From Coptodactyla brooksi (taxonomy: Eukaryota > Arthropoda > Insecta > Coleoptera > Scarabaeidae), in NCBI GenBank assembly GCA_033557675.1, contig JAWQRM010000157.1:1-28067 (forward strand): a stretch of DNA of 28,067 nucleotides, written 5' to 3'. This document shows positions 1-9,500 of this stretch, in pieces. The notes below the pieces were generated by a model. That model was not told the DNA's origin. It was given only the letters and a program-made list of their open reading frames with translations, and ran no database searches. The translations under genes were made by a program, and so were the position numbers. The stretch's first letter is position 1, and each line of letters opens with the position of its first letter.

Positions 1-417
1 GTAAAAATTGGAAAATTATTGTCCTTGTTCTAATGTTTAAAATAATTAGTATTTTCATTATTGAAGAATATGTGGACGAATGAAAAAACATCTAAAAATT
101 ATACTAAATGCAACTATGATTTTTTAAAACACAAACCTGACAGGTCAAAATATATCAAAATATATTTTTAACTGTTTAAGATCTTGTATGTTTCATATTT
201 TGAGAAATGAAACAACTTCTGATTTGTCCTTTACTTTCTAGAACAAAATTATCTCCACAGTACATCGATGTAGGGTCTTTTTGCATTGCATATGATGTAC
301 TGTCAATATTATTAAAATAATGTAAAGTGTTTTAATTTCAAAATGATCCACACAAATATATTCATTCAGAACCGACAGAATTAAATAAAGACGAAATTTA
401 AGAAGCAAAAATTACAA
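1..417. other. AT-rich sequence without a recognisable gene
   Basis: I see no open frame of useful length, no RNA gene and no repeat boundary here. It is probably intergenic, or intronic if the FAF1-like gene to the right continues leftwards on the minus strand. Confidence 0.5.
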
Positions 418-423
418 TTTATT
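418..423 (-). terminator. Poly(A) signal AATAAA overlapping the stop of the 63-aa ORF
   Basis: The hexamer on the minus strand overlaps the TAA stop of the small ORF, which is unusually tight for a nuclear gene and leaves almost no 3' UTR before the cleavage region. Confidence 0.35.
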
Positions 424-610
424 TGAGAGCTGCTTTCAGAATTGAAATAATATAAATTATAAAAAAAGATAAGTACAACACAATTGCAATCTCTGCCAAG
501 GAGAGTGTCACTTCAAACGCAGGGGTTGTATTCCCATTATTCCCAGCTTGGGCTATGATGACCTTTTCTTTTGATTGGTTACACCTCATTATCATTAGCT
601 GCCGGTCCAT
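419..610 (-). CDS. Small hypothetical single-pass membrane protein (63 aa)
   Basis: The open frame starts at an ATG in the context acacaATGG and ends at a TAA. The N-terminal half is polar and rich in Asn and Gly, with a stretch VIIAQAGNNGN at about residues 17-27. The C-terminal half, about residues 38-58, is strongly hydrophobic (IVLYLSFFIIYIISIL) and is followed by a short basic end, as expected of a single membrane helix. An AATAAA poly(A) signal overlaps the stop codon, and a TATA-like TATTTAAG lies about 165 bases upstream of the ATG. Together they outline a very compact transcription unit. I do not recognise the protein. The arrangement recalls small genes of mobile elements or endogenous viral inserts, but that is inference. 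It could also be a chance frame. Confidence 0.35.
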   Translation of the reverse strand: MDRQLMIMRCNQSKEKVIIAQAGNNGNTTPAFEVTLSLAEIAIVLYLSFFIIYIISILKAALK

Positions 611-744
611 TGTGTTGCTACTCCCTTAATTAATCGTTGTAGCGGCTGGCAGATTTGTCATGAAATGGTCTTCGAATGTCTGGATGTTATTGTCAGTGAT
701 AAGCCTTGGCACTCTGCATTATAATTCTGTACTATAACTGAAGT

Positions 745-783
745 ACAACTGCCCATTCCTAATTTAAGGCGCTGCTTAAATAG
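745..783 (-). promoter_or_regulatory. Candidate TATA box and initiator for the 63-aa ORF
   Basis: On the minus strand a TATA-like TATTTAAG (776-783) is followed 33 bases downstream by an initiator-like GGCAGTTG, with the A of CAGT at 750. This would give a leader of about 140 bases before the ATG at 610. The leader contains one short upstream ORF of eight codons. The call rests on motif spacing only. Confidence 0.3.
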
Positions 784-860
784 TCACATTTGTTATCAAT
801 CAGCATTATGTGGTGGTCACTGTTGGTGTCATATTGTTAGGTTCCACATTCTTAATAAAC

Positions 861-978
861 TTGAGGGTTTGGAACCTTTGGTTTTGTAACAAAGTAAAAC
901 TAAGTCACCACTACGCCAAAATTTGCAGAGAGGATGCTTGACGCACGTTTCGCTAATCAAGTTAGCATCATCAGGAGC
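861..978 (-). mobile_element. 3' end (pLTR-like tail) of a Penelope-like element, copy 1
   Basis: This block recurs with high similarity at 25465-25578 on the same strand. In both places the order on the minus strand is hammerhead ribozyme, then AAATTTTGGCGTAGTGGTG, then a tail ending GGTTCCAAACC. Here it lies just after a GIY-YIG endonuclease remnant, which is the usual order at the 3' end of Penelope-like retroelements. The homology between the two copies stops beyond about 861, which I take as the element end. Confidence 0.65.
936..978 (-). ncRNA. Hammerhead ribozyme, type I, minimal, Penelope-associated (copy 1)
   Basis: Read on the minus strand, the core CTGATGA (968-974) is followed by stem II GCTAA-CTTGA-TTAGC, then GAAA (948-951), then a tiny stem III (ACG-TG-CGT), then the cleavage triplet GTC ending at 940. 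Stem I pairs GCTC (975-978) with AAGC (936-939) and has one mismatch next to the cleavage site. The intact partner at 25536-25578 has GAGC there, so the mismatch looks like a CpG-type G-to-A decay. Minimal type I hammerheads with very short stem III are known from Penelope-like elements, where they may act as dimers. Activity cannot be judged from sequence. Confidence 0.8.
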
Positions 979-1011
979 GATAAAAGACCAACCTCTAGCT
1001 GACACAAGATG

Positions 1012-1310
1012 CTATATATATTTTAAAAGGCGACGTCTAATTGACTCCCAATTGACTCTGTCTTTATTAAGAATATTCCCACATTTAACAATTTCTATGC
1101 TTTCAAATGCATCCAGCAACTTATTGTTGGATACATTTCCAAGCAGTTTTACATTTTTTACACTTATCCTGTGGTTGCTGTTGAAGGCATGCTCGACAAC
1201 GCTAGATTTTTCGGTACGACCATATTTTAAGTGAGCCATGTGCTCTTTGAACCTTGTTTTGACTGAACCTCCAGTTTGCCCAACATACTTTTTATCACAA
1301 TCGGGCTGAT
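1012..1310 (-). pseudogene. Penelope-like element GIY-YIG endonuclease domain, 5'-truncated
   Basis: The open frame reads CDKKYVGQTGGSVKTRFKEH at its start and continues for about 80 residues to a TAG at 1012. CxxxYVGQT...TRxKEH is the signature of the C-terminal GIY-YIG nuclease of Penelope-like reverse transcriptases. The tail ends with NWESIRRRL, also typical of these ORFs. No reverse transcriptase part is present: similarity stops near 1310, where a short CAATC(G/A)GGCTGATTGTG duplication begins. This is a dead 3' fragment of a retroelement. The hammerhead ribozyme follows about 35 bases after the stop. Confidence 0.75.
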
Positions 1311-1377
1311 TGTGATAAAAATTAAAAAATCAAAACAATCAGGCTGATTGTGCGTAGTGGTGACTTAGTTTTACTTT

Positions 1378-2088
1378 CCATATTCTTGATGTAATAATTA
1401 CGTGTTTGTTTATCGATCCACACCTTGCACTCGATTGTGATTCTATTACAAATGTGATTCTATGACTATTACAAATCTTTATCTCGATTATTTTTATTCA
1501 ATTATTTCCAATTAATTTATTCAACCGTTATTTCCTAAATTGCTAATTTAACTTTTGCCTTGAATGCGGTTTTAATTTCATACTTTTCGTGCAGCAGATT
1601 TGGCTTGCGAATTGTGCAACTTATGATGTTTGGCTTGCATTTTAAAAGTTCATTAACCGATTACAACTGAAGTTACTGCTTACATTTAAAACTCACAAGA
1701 AAAATAAAACTCTAGATTACTTATATTAATCTTTATCATATTATAAAATGAGTGTAGGATTTTTTTACGATATTGACCGTTATGGAATAGACCAAGGTCA
1801 AAAACCAAAAGCAAGTAAACACAGGGGAAGGGCCGAGCTGGGCCGTAATAAACAAAAATATTTTCGCCGAAATTTCACTGATGCAAAGAACAAAATTTTT
1901 ATATATTTTTTAGACGGTACCTATTAGAGTTGAATTGATTGAAGTTTCTTACAGTACAAACAGTAAACGGTCTCCTTTTCTTTGACACTTTGAAAATATA
2001 ATGGTATTTTACTATATGTATAAGGACAGTTCTACTTTTTACCATGGGAAATGAGATGAAACGAGTTGAATTATCGAAAATTTGACAC
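1378..2088. other. Non-coding spacer, possibly an intron of the FAF1-like gene
   Basis: No exon resembling the expected UBX part of a FAF1 homologue is visible on the minus strand, and nothing convincing is seen on the plus strand. The open frame reaching 1899 on the minus strand is intron read-through behind a splice donor. Confidence 0.5.
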
Positions 2089-2475
2089 TTACCTGACATC
2101 TTCGCTTTGTCTCTCCACTTCACCGGCAATCTCTTCCGATTTACAATAAACCGATTTAATTAATCTCTTTAACGTGAACGGAAAATGTTTGATGAGATAC
2201 GTTTTCTCTACATATTCGATTATTTCGTGCTCTATCGGCTTCAGGAAGTAAATGGATGGGCGATGTTCTTTGACATTCTTGTAAATCACGTTAAAACCAA
2301 TGGTGCACTTGACGGAAGCCAACAGAGAATCCAAATCGCAACCGTCCAAATCCCACGCTACAAAATAGCAGTGTTTTTCTATTTCGTTCAGTACATCATT
2401 GTTTTGGAGGTGCGAGCAAAATTCGTTTGAGAAGAGATTTCCGTCGACGTGCAGATAAAGTAAAATTAGGTGTTT
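2089..2475 (-). CDS. FAF1-like gene, coding exon 3 (UAS domain core)
   Basis: The acceptor is CGTTTCAG|AAACACC, and 128 residues follow up to a TAA at 2089. A donor (GATGTCAG|GTAAGT) lies just before this stop, so the true exon may end at 2093. It carries the YLHVDG and WDLDG landmarks of the UAS fold. Confidence 0.65.
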   Translation of the reverse strand, partial: KHLILLYLHVDGNLFSNEFCSHLQNNDVLNEIEKHCYFVAWDLDGCDLDSLLASVKCTIGFNVIYKNVKEHRPSIYFLKPIEHEIIEYVEKTYLIKHFPFTLKRLIKSVYCKSEEIAGEVERQSEDVR

Positions 2476-2827
2476 CTGAAACGACGAAATCCGGAATGTA
2501 TTGAACTTTAGATAACAGTAATCCTGGGATTATGTTGAAGTACAAACTAACTCCTAGTTACACCAGGAATGTAGTGGACGGTAATTTTTCTTATATTATA
2601 AAGTGTATTATTACTTACATTCGTGCATATTTCGCCTCCACACACTTCTACGTCTATTGATTCTAGTGTCCCATTGTAAATAGGCACTGAGGTGTTGTAC
2701 AGTTTCTTCTCTAATTTCGTTAGGAAGGATACGCTTGCCAACACCTCTAAAACATATTACGTTTGCACTTTAAATATATTTCCAACGAAACGCGACTACC
2801 TGAAGAGTTTTCGATTGGTTCTTCCAT
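2089..2827 (-). CDS. FAF1/Caspar-like UAS-domain protein (three exons visible, short or incomplete)
   Basis: Three exons join in phase: 2800-2827, 2619-2746 and 2089/2093-2475. The product is about 180 residues if the TAA at 2089 is used. It starts MEEPIENSSE, followed by a segment of the type F-L-x-K-L-x-x-x-Y-x-x-x-x-P-I-Y-x-G-T-L. Next come LLYLHVDGNLFSNEFC and CYFVAWDLDG, which match the order of landmarks in the UAS (thioredoxin-like) domain of FAF1 (YLHHD...FC...WAWDL). The end, EEIAGEVERQSEDVR, lies where FAF1 enters its coiled coil before UBX. FAF1 and Drosophila Caspar are p97/VCP adaptors in ubiquitin-dependent degradation and immune signalling. The UBA, UBL and UBX parts are not seen. 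The last exon can be read either into a stop or through a good donor (GTAAGT at 2092-2087), so the gene may continue beyond the left edge or may be a truncated paralogue. FAF1 assignment is moderate, exon structure is fairly sure. Confidence 0.6.
2619..2746 (-). CDS. FAF1-like gene, coding exon 2
   Basis: The acceptor GTTTTAG|AG and the donor AAT|GTAAGT are both good. The exon completes the split Glu codon and adds 42 residues, ending CGGEICTN, in phase 0. Confidence 0.65.
2800..2827 (-). CDS. FAF1-like gene, coding exon 1
   Basis: It holds ATG plus nine codons and ends in phase 1 at CTTCAG|GTAGTC. The ATG is in a good context (GGCATGG). The frame stays open upstream for about 25 codons, so an earlier exon is not excluded. 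Confidence 0.55.
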
Positions 2828-4050
2828 GCCGCGAAAAAATCCAACTACACACGCAGCAATAAAACTGCCGAGTATGTGGGTATTATCAGTGTGGCAATCT
2901 TATCAAGACTTGCTTATTGTAATCGATAAATAAATTGTATACGTTACAATGAATCATAATATACAGAAACATACTTCGTGCGAGTGTTGGTATTGTATCT
3001 GTATGATTAGATAATTTATTTAAAGCATAATCTACATAACAATCAATATAAAGTAAACGCATATGGTACTACAGCTATCAAGAGTACATCTTATTACAGT
3101 CAGGACAAGGATAAGGCAACAGGCACTTGCCTCAAGTGAATAATGGGAAAGTGCGCCAAATTGTTAAACATCTGGAACGAAGATGTGCGCTAGCCAAACC
3201 CTCATAAATTCTCAAGAACTCATATCTTAAGCGACAATGCATGGAAATATTTTTAAGATTTAAAAGTGTTTAGGATTCCACAATTCTACAAATTTCTACT
3301 GTTACATGATATTTTCCATCGTCTTAAACTCATAAACTATCTCTTACACTAGTTCCTTGAGTACATAAGATTCCTATTCTTATCTCAACCGTTGTCTATT
3401 GTTTGTTGTGTTACTCTATTGAATTTTAACAAATTTAATTCTAACTAGTATTGAAGTGTCATCTCGATAAACATTGTATACCTACATAAATGTACATTAT
3501 TTGCTCCTAATTATGTCGCTAAGAAACCCCAGCGGTGGTGAACATGAAGATCGAAGAAAATTGAGGAATAAAATCAATTGATTATGTGTAATACCGTTAC
3601 AAATTATGCCTTGAAAATGGTAAAATATTTTTAAGCCATAAATCTGGATTTGTCTACAAATCTTGAAATAAACGAAGAAAAATTATTAAATTAAACAATC
3701 AATCAAAGTAAGCAGCTTATTATTATGGTAAATCATTAATACGATAAAGTTTAATAAAGTAGCTGATAATGTATCTGTTAAATATTCAAAGAATTTAAAT
3801 TCTGAGGAATTTAAAAAATCAGACAATGACGTTAATTCCTGACCTTAAAACAACAACAGGTTTAGATCTTTTAAAAACCATTCATTTAGGTCCAAACCTA
3901 GAAGTTTCGTTGAGAATATTAACACTATTTGTGTAACTGTAGCTTCTTGTGAAGGAGGCTTTAGTAAATTGAAAATTTTCAATACTTATTTAAATATCGT
4001 CACTTCCGCAAGAAAAGTGATCAAACATGGCTATTTTATCAATTGAAAAG
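2828..4050. other. AT-rich intergenic region upstream of the FAF1-like gene
   Basis: No exon or RNA gene is recognised. An ATCGATAA motif near 2922-2929, about 100 bases upstream of the FAF1-like ATG, resembles the DRE/BEAF-type core found in housekeeping promoters of insects. That is the only regulatory hint. Confidence 0.4.
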
Positions 4051-4052
4051 GA

Positions 4053-4104
4053 ACCCAACCCCAACCCAACCCAACCCAGGCAAACCCAATCCAACCCAGC
4101 CAAC
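4053..4104 (-). repeat. (GGGTT)n-type short tandem repeat with G-quadruplex potential
   Basis: The plus strand reads as repeated AACCC and AACCCC units (4053-4078) followed by imperfect copies to 4104. The minus strand therefore has five closely spaced runs of three or four G separated by TT, which satisfies the usual G-quadruplex pattern. It is not the insect telomere repeat (TTAGG). Confidence 0.7.
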
Positions 4105-4931
4105 AAAAAACATTAATTTTAAAAAAGTCATTGATGAATTAGCTTCAATAAAAACGAGGAGAAGAAAATTGTAAATTAAAATTTTATATTGTAATTTTTC
4201 TAATATTTTAATAATTTTAAATATTATTATTATTATTATCAAATATTTTAATAATAATCCTTGTAGTGTACTAAGGTGTACTATTACTACGTTTTGTGAC
4301 TTTTTTATTTATGATTAACAAATAATCGTGACTCTGTCTTATTATTATAAAATATTTTCAAGAGAATGACAAATCTTTAATTAATTTAAATATATATTGA
4401 GTGGCTAAAAAACACCAATGTGTTTAATGAACAAAGTAATCAAATATATACCCATTCAAAATATTTAATCTTGTTGTTGACCAGTGGTGGAATTATAAGT
4501 TAGTAAGAAAGACAGCTCGTAAAATTGTGAAAACTTTAATGGTAAATAGCCTTCATTGTATGCACATGTAAAGTCCATATTGAATTTATTGTTAATTTAT
4601 CAATATGAACACAGATGTAGAAAAAGTGAAAGGATATTTCTAAAAGTATAAAATCAAGTAGTAAAAATTACAAAATAATATTTTTCATTTGCCAAACACT
4701 CCTTTTTAACATTAATAAATTATAGACAGTGCCTAAAAAAGGATGTGATAAAATAAAATTAATTTTACAATTATATTTTGTACATTTGTAGTATTCGTAT
4801 AGTTTAAAAAAACAAGTAACCATTTTCTAGACCGTATTAGACAAAAATAGGGCAAAGAATATTCTGGAGCAGGACATTAGGACTGGTAGTTTATTAAAGA
4901 AGTAATGTACTTTTTAAAATACGTACATCTG
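4105..4931. other. AT-rich intergenic spacer with an ATT microsatellite
   Basis: A short (ATT)n run lies at about 4221-4240. Apart from that I see no gene, RNA or element boundary. Confidence 0.5.
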
Positions 4932-5179
4932 ACAAGTATGTACAATTTTCGCTTGGTTAATAGTATAGGATTCAATGTTAATAGTATTAACTTAATATCC
5001 TTTGATAATAATGAATATTTCTTTTCTTGTTATTTAACAGGATATTAATCTTGTTACGCCGCTGACTTTCTCAATTGTGGCAGTTAGGGTATTTTATTTT
5101 AATCATTACCATACTGCGAGTTTGGTTGCCTAATCAGTGGCAGTCACATAAGACTTGAACATTTCTGTAAGTCCTGTAA
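4932..5179 (-). mobile_element. TACAGG-type MITE, copy in minus orientation (left half of a head-to-head pair)
   Basis: On the minus strand it starts TTACAGGACTTACAGAAATG and continues through GATTAGGCAACCAAAC, GTATGGTAATGATTAAAA and AAGAAATATTCATTATTATC. These landmarks are shared with the copies at 5238, 23267 and 23898. It is 3'-truncated compared with them. With the next element it forms a long inverted repeat of about 220 bases per arm around a 58-base centre. Confidence 0.65.
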
Positions 5180-5237
5180 ATACCGTTAATATAAATGTGA
5201 CATTTATGGTTTCTCCATAAAAGTATGAATTAAGAAC

Positions 5238-5612
5238 TACAGGCCTTTCAGAAATGTCCAAGTCCCTTGTGATCGCAACTGATTAGGCAACCAAACTTGC
5301 AGTATGGTAATGATTAAAATACAACACCCTAACTGTCGCAATTGAGAAAATCAGTGACGTAACAAAATTAATTTACTGTTAAATAACATGAAAAGAAATG
5401 TTCATTATTATCAAAGGGTTATTTAACGTTGAATGCTATACTAAACAAATGATACAGTTCAACACTTTGAAACGTTCGAATAACTAAAAAATACTCAGTT
5501 CACAAACGCATTTAAAATGTCAAGATCTGGTTACTGTGTAGTGACACACAAAATCATTACAATACTACCAAACTACGATAAACAAATTCTTAGAAACAAA
5601 AATGAAAAAGTA
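5238..5612 (+). mobile_element. TACAGG-type MITE, plus-orientation copy
   Basis: It starts TACAGGCCTTTCAGAAATGT and runs through the family landmarks to TCAAGATCTGGTTACT and ACTACCAAACTACGATAA. The inverted right terminus seen in the copy at 23267-23665 is not recognisable here, so the 3' limit is approximate. No coding capacity is seen, so this is a non-autonomous DNA element. Confidence 0.6.
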
Positions 5613-6218
5613 ATAAATGAGAGCCTTCTATGAATGTGAATTAAAATGCCATTAAAAGTAATCGACAGTTAACACAAACAACAATAAAAACTGACAGTTA
5701 AATTTGTTATTTTGCTATGGAATTTACCAACAAAATATAAATGTTTAAATTAAATTTTTTATTAAGGAAAAATAATAAGCCTTCAATACGTCACTGGTTC
5801 AAATCCCGGCTCAGAAGTTATTTTTCCTTGTTTGATAAAAATGTGAATTACATCTGTGCACTGACGCTTCGATCAAGCATTGCCTTGTCACCCACTCCTA
5901 AAGTTGTTTTTTGATTTAAAGTGCGAATTTCCCAATCATAATTCATTGGAAAATTGATTAATAGAATTATCAAATTCACATTAAACTTGATAGTATATAT
6001 TTATTTACTCAATATGTCTTGAAGTTTACGTTTGCATATTATATTTCAACAAATGTATATATTACAATTAGAAACCTTATAGTAGCTTCTTAGTTATAGA
6101 TTTTTTCAAAATCCACTTCGAAACTACATTTGGTGATGTGGTGATTTAAAGAAAAATGGAAAAGGCAGAGAGGGAATTTCAAATTGAATGAAACCTGGTG
6201 TTCCGTATCACATGTAGA
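5613..6218. other. Intergenic spacer between the MITE pair and the EFR3 3' end
   Basis: No gene is seen. A lone B-box-like GGTTCAAATCC near 5795 is not part of a foldable tRNA. Confidence 0.5.
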
Positions 6219-6224
6219 TTTATT
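6219..6224 (-). terminator. Candidate poly(A) signal of the EFR3 gene
   Basis: An AATAAA on the minus strand lies about 185 bases after the EFR3 stop codon (6408-6410). It would give a short 3' UTR. Confidence 0.4.
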
Positions 6225-6407
6225 TCCAATCACAAAATAGATAACAAGAGATACCTAAGTTTGATTTAATAAAAATATAAAACGAGGAAGAGTAAAATAA
6301 CATAAAATTATATTTATGTTACATACATATCCTTACGTAACGAAGTAACAATCTTTAAAGAGTATATTCATAACTTTTAACAGGGAACCACTACGCAGGT
6401 TGATTTT

Positions 6408-6542
6408 TTAATGCACAAACAGCTCGGGGAAATTCTGCTCGTAAACCGGCACGTTGCTTTTCCTATCCGTCGGACTCCTGTGTCCTTCGTTCACCGACAA
6501 CGATTTGAAGATTTCGTTCAGCTTATTTTGAAGTGCATCATG
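6408..6542 (-). CDS. stmA: EFR3 coding exon 12 (C-terminus)
   Basis: The acceptor TCATGTAG|CATGAT is followed by HDALQNKLNEIFKSLSVNEG and the conserved tail VPVYEQNFPELFVH, then TAA. Vertebrate EFR3A ends VPVYEMKFPDLCVY. Confidence 0.95.
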   Translation of the reverse strand, partial: HDALQNKLNEIFKSLSVNEGHRSPTDRKSNVPVYEQNFPELFVH

Positions 6543-9500
6543 CTACATGAATTTATTTCATTAATTAAACTCCAACAAAGAAAGAAAGGAAACTCACCTT
6601 TGGTTGTGTTTTTCGAACCAATTCCGAAAAGGGAGCTGTTCTAAACGTATGGCTTATTTGTTCTCGTCTTTCTGCTTCCATTTCCTTCTTCAGTTCCACT
6701 TGTTCCGTCAAAACTTTCTTCATGCTTTCGAAAGTTAACGCCTCCTCAGGTAGTTTCTGTGAATGCGCGAAAAGTTAATAAAATCTAAATCAACCAATAG
6801 TATCCGAGGGGTTCATAAGGAAGGGAACAATCTTACACAAACGACACATTTAGTTTTGGTGGTATCTTCATTGGGTTCAGGTTTAAAGGGAGAGGAACAC
6901 AGGTCAGAGGTATTAGCAATGTAGCAAATGCACTCATAACACGTTTTCTTCCGTACTTCAAACAGCTTGTTACGGACAATGTCGATGCGATTCAGAATTT
7001 CCTGTTTCATCTGTCACAAATAAACAGAAGAGGATAAATGACATGCAACACAGCCGTGTTGTGCTTACAAAAAAGGGACCATACCTTTTGCACTCCAGGC
7101 GAACTATTGGCACTGTCAATATCCATATTTCCCAGTTCCGCGACACTGTTCCTCGCGCTTAATTCCACCCAGCTGTGCCTGTGGCCGACAGAGGAAGTTC
7201 CGGGGGCTCCCGCCCCATACGGTGATGTCTGTGCCAAGCGAGTTGGATCCAGTCCGCCGCCTTTGAGATACTCGCAGATGGCCATCTGGTCGATCAACAA
7301 ATGCGGAAGTTTGTTAGCAAGTTCACAATTGGCAGCGTAGTGCTCCATCAGTTCGGGCAGCAGGTGTGGGGCTTCGTGCTTGCGTGCCGCAATCAGTTTT
7401 GTCGTGTAGTCGCTCAGTTCTTTAATGGCCAGCTCCTCGGCAACCAACGCCAACAGGCTCATCACGATCGAGTGGAGATTATGTTTCTGGTCGTTTGACA
7501 GCACTGTGCTGTTCAGCGCAAGACTCTGAATACTGTCAAACAGTAAATGTATTTTATGCACTGGATTTTGTGCCTCCCTCTCCTACCCTAATGATTTAAC
7601 CCAAAACATAGCCAAGAACCAAAGCACCAACCCATTCCTCTTTATTATAATCACGTAAAATCGATGGACCAGTTTTAGACAACAGAAGACAATTGAAAAT
7701 ATACTCCTGTTTGTAAAAATTGCAACGCCATGTAGGATGCATCAGAATTAAATGGAATTAATACCACAACCGATCTATATTGATACAAATAAATGATTAA
7801 ATTTACCAAGCAAAAGTATAACCCTGAATTTCTAATCATTTGAAGAGCACACCCTAATTTGTACTTGCTGTATATTTTAGCCTAATCACTTGACTCCTTC
7901 ATGGTGTTGCAATTTTTATAAACAGGAGTATAAATGTAGATAATGGTTAACTAAAATGGTATTATAACCTTTTCTATCTTTGTAGTATTATATTGACACG
8001 ACACTGATTTTTAAAACCAATAAAAACATGAATGAAGCTATTTTATAAAAGTCTGCATTGAAAGACTTAAAAAGACTCAAATAATCACTTAAAAATAATT
8101 TAGACAATGCAATTTAGAAATTATTACAAAACAATCTCAATATGGAACCAAAGCAATTGCAAAAGGGACAGAAGATTGAAGATTAATTAAATAAACTACC
8201 AAAACTAGGGCTAATCCGAAATATTTTTGATTAATTTTAGACAATTGCAAAGAAGCAAAGTAGTGAAATCTAGAAAATTATTTTTAAAAATGACTGAAAA
8301 ACTAGACAAAGTGTTTATCTTGGTGTAGTTGATCTCTTCTTGAAGACATTTAAAACATTTTACGTAATTCTGACAATATTTAAATTTAGACCACCTTAAA
8401 GAATCTAAAAAATATACGTATTTCATGAATACGGTAAAGAATTTAAATAACCTTAAAACCCAGTTCCTTTTTGAAGCAATAACTGTATTTTTGAAGACCT
8501 GAGATGATTCTGGGAAATTTTAGACAGTTCACAACATTTTCAGAATTGTTTTTAGCATTTCAGGTGATTGCAAAAAAGTCAAAGAAACTTTTAAAACATT
8601 CTGAACTTTAATATTACTATTAAACATTTTCTGAACACGACAAATAATTCAAATAGTAGTAGAATTAGGGAACCGTTTTAAAGCAGTAGATCTAATTTTG
8701 AAGAGTTTTTTAACAATTTCAAATGCATTTAAAGTAATTTGAATAAATGTAAAAAATCAAAATATACTTTTAAAGCATTTTAACTAATTGGATACAAGCA
8801 AATTATTATTGCAAACTAGAATATTGTCCTTACAGACGATTCACAATATTTCAGACAATCGAAGAAACATCATATTTAAATTTAGACAACTTAAAAACAA
8901 ATTAAAAACCTTTGGTCAATATGGTAAATAATATAAAAATTACTAAAAACTAAAAGATGTACATTGTACATGGCTTTCTCTTACCTTGCCCCTGGTTTAA
9001 ATATAAAAAAAATGTAAAAAAAATGTATAATAATAATTAAAAATGTATAATAATTAAAGTGGCTCTCAAATCTTATAAGGACTTCAAAAATATCATAATA
9101 TACAGGGTGTTTCATTTAAAAATCTGAAATTGAATAGTTTTGAGAATAAATCGAACACCCTGTATATTCGAAAACTGTTTCGAATTGTGAAGAGTTCGAT
9201 GTCATGCAACCTTTATTTGAAACATTTTTTTCTAAAGAGAACAATACCCAAGATTAAGAACAAGATACCCTCTTGCCCCATAGGACTGTATTTTTATTAA
9301 TTATGCTTATAATTCGAGAACTGTTGGTTTCAAGCATGTACTATCCTTATAGTTTTTACTCACAATTTTATGTAGATTACAAAAATATATTTTGTTATAA
9401 AAAGTTGTAAAAAAATATAAAAAATGTCGGTTAAATTTTCGGGTACATATGGTTGAGACCACATGTACAATTTTTTCGAAATCCTTATTATGTCCAGATT

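Larger units (their letters stand above)
891..1377. repeat. 26-bp perfect inverted repeat bounding the Penelope fragment
   Basis: The sequence at 891-916 is exactly complementary to 1352-1377 (right arm begins GCGTAGTGGTGACTTAG). The right arm is a second, inverted piece of the element's own tail, so the fragment is flanked by its tail in opposite orientations. Inverted and partial copies at the 5' side are known for Penelope-like insertions. Confidence 0.75.

Noticed and set aside
923..1234. 103-residue open frame on the plus strand
   Set aside because: It is the antisense shadow of the Penelope GIY-YIG frame, which has clear family motifs on the minus strand.
4053..4104. Telomere-like repeat
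   Set aside because: The unit is GGGTT with irregular copies, not the insect TTAGG, and it is short and internal.
5790..5815. B-box-like GGTTCAAATCC suggesting a tRNA or tRNA-derived SINE
   Set aside because: No A box upstream, no pairing T stem and no acceptor arm, so it cannot fold as a tRNA.
7038..7498. Two plus-strand frames over EFR3 exon 9
   Set aside because: They are antisense shadows of a well-supported exon.
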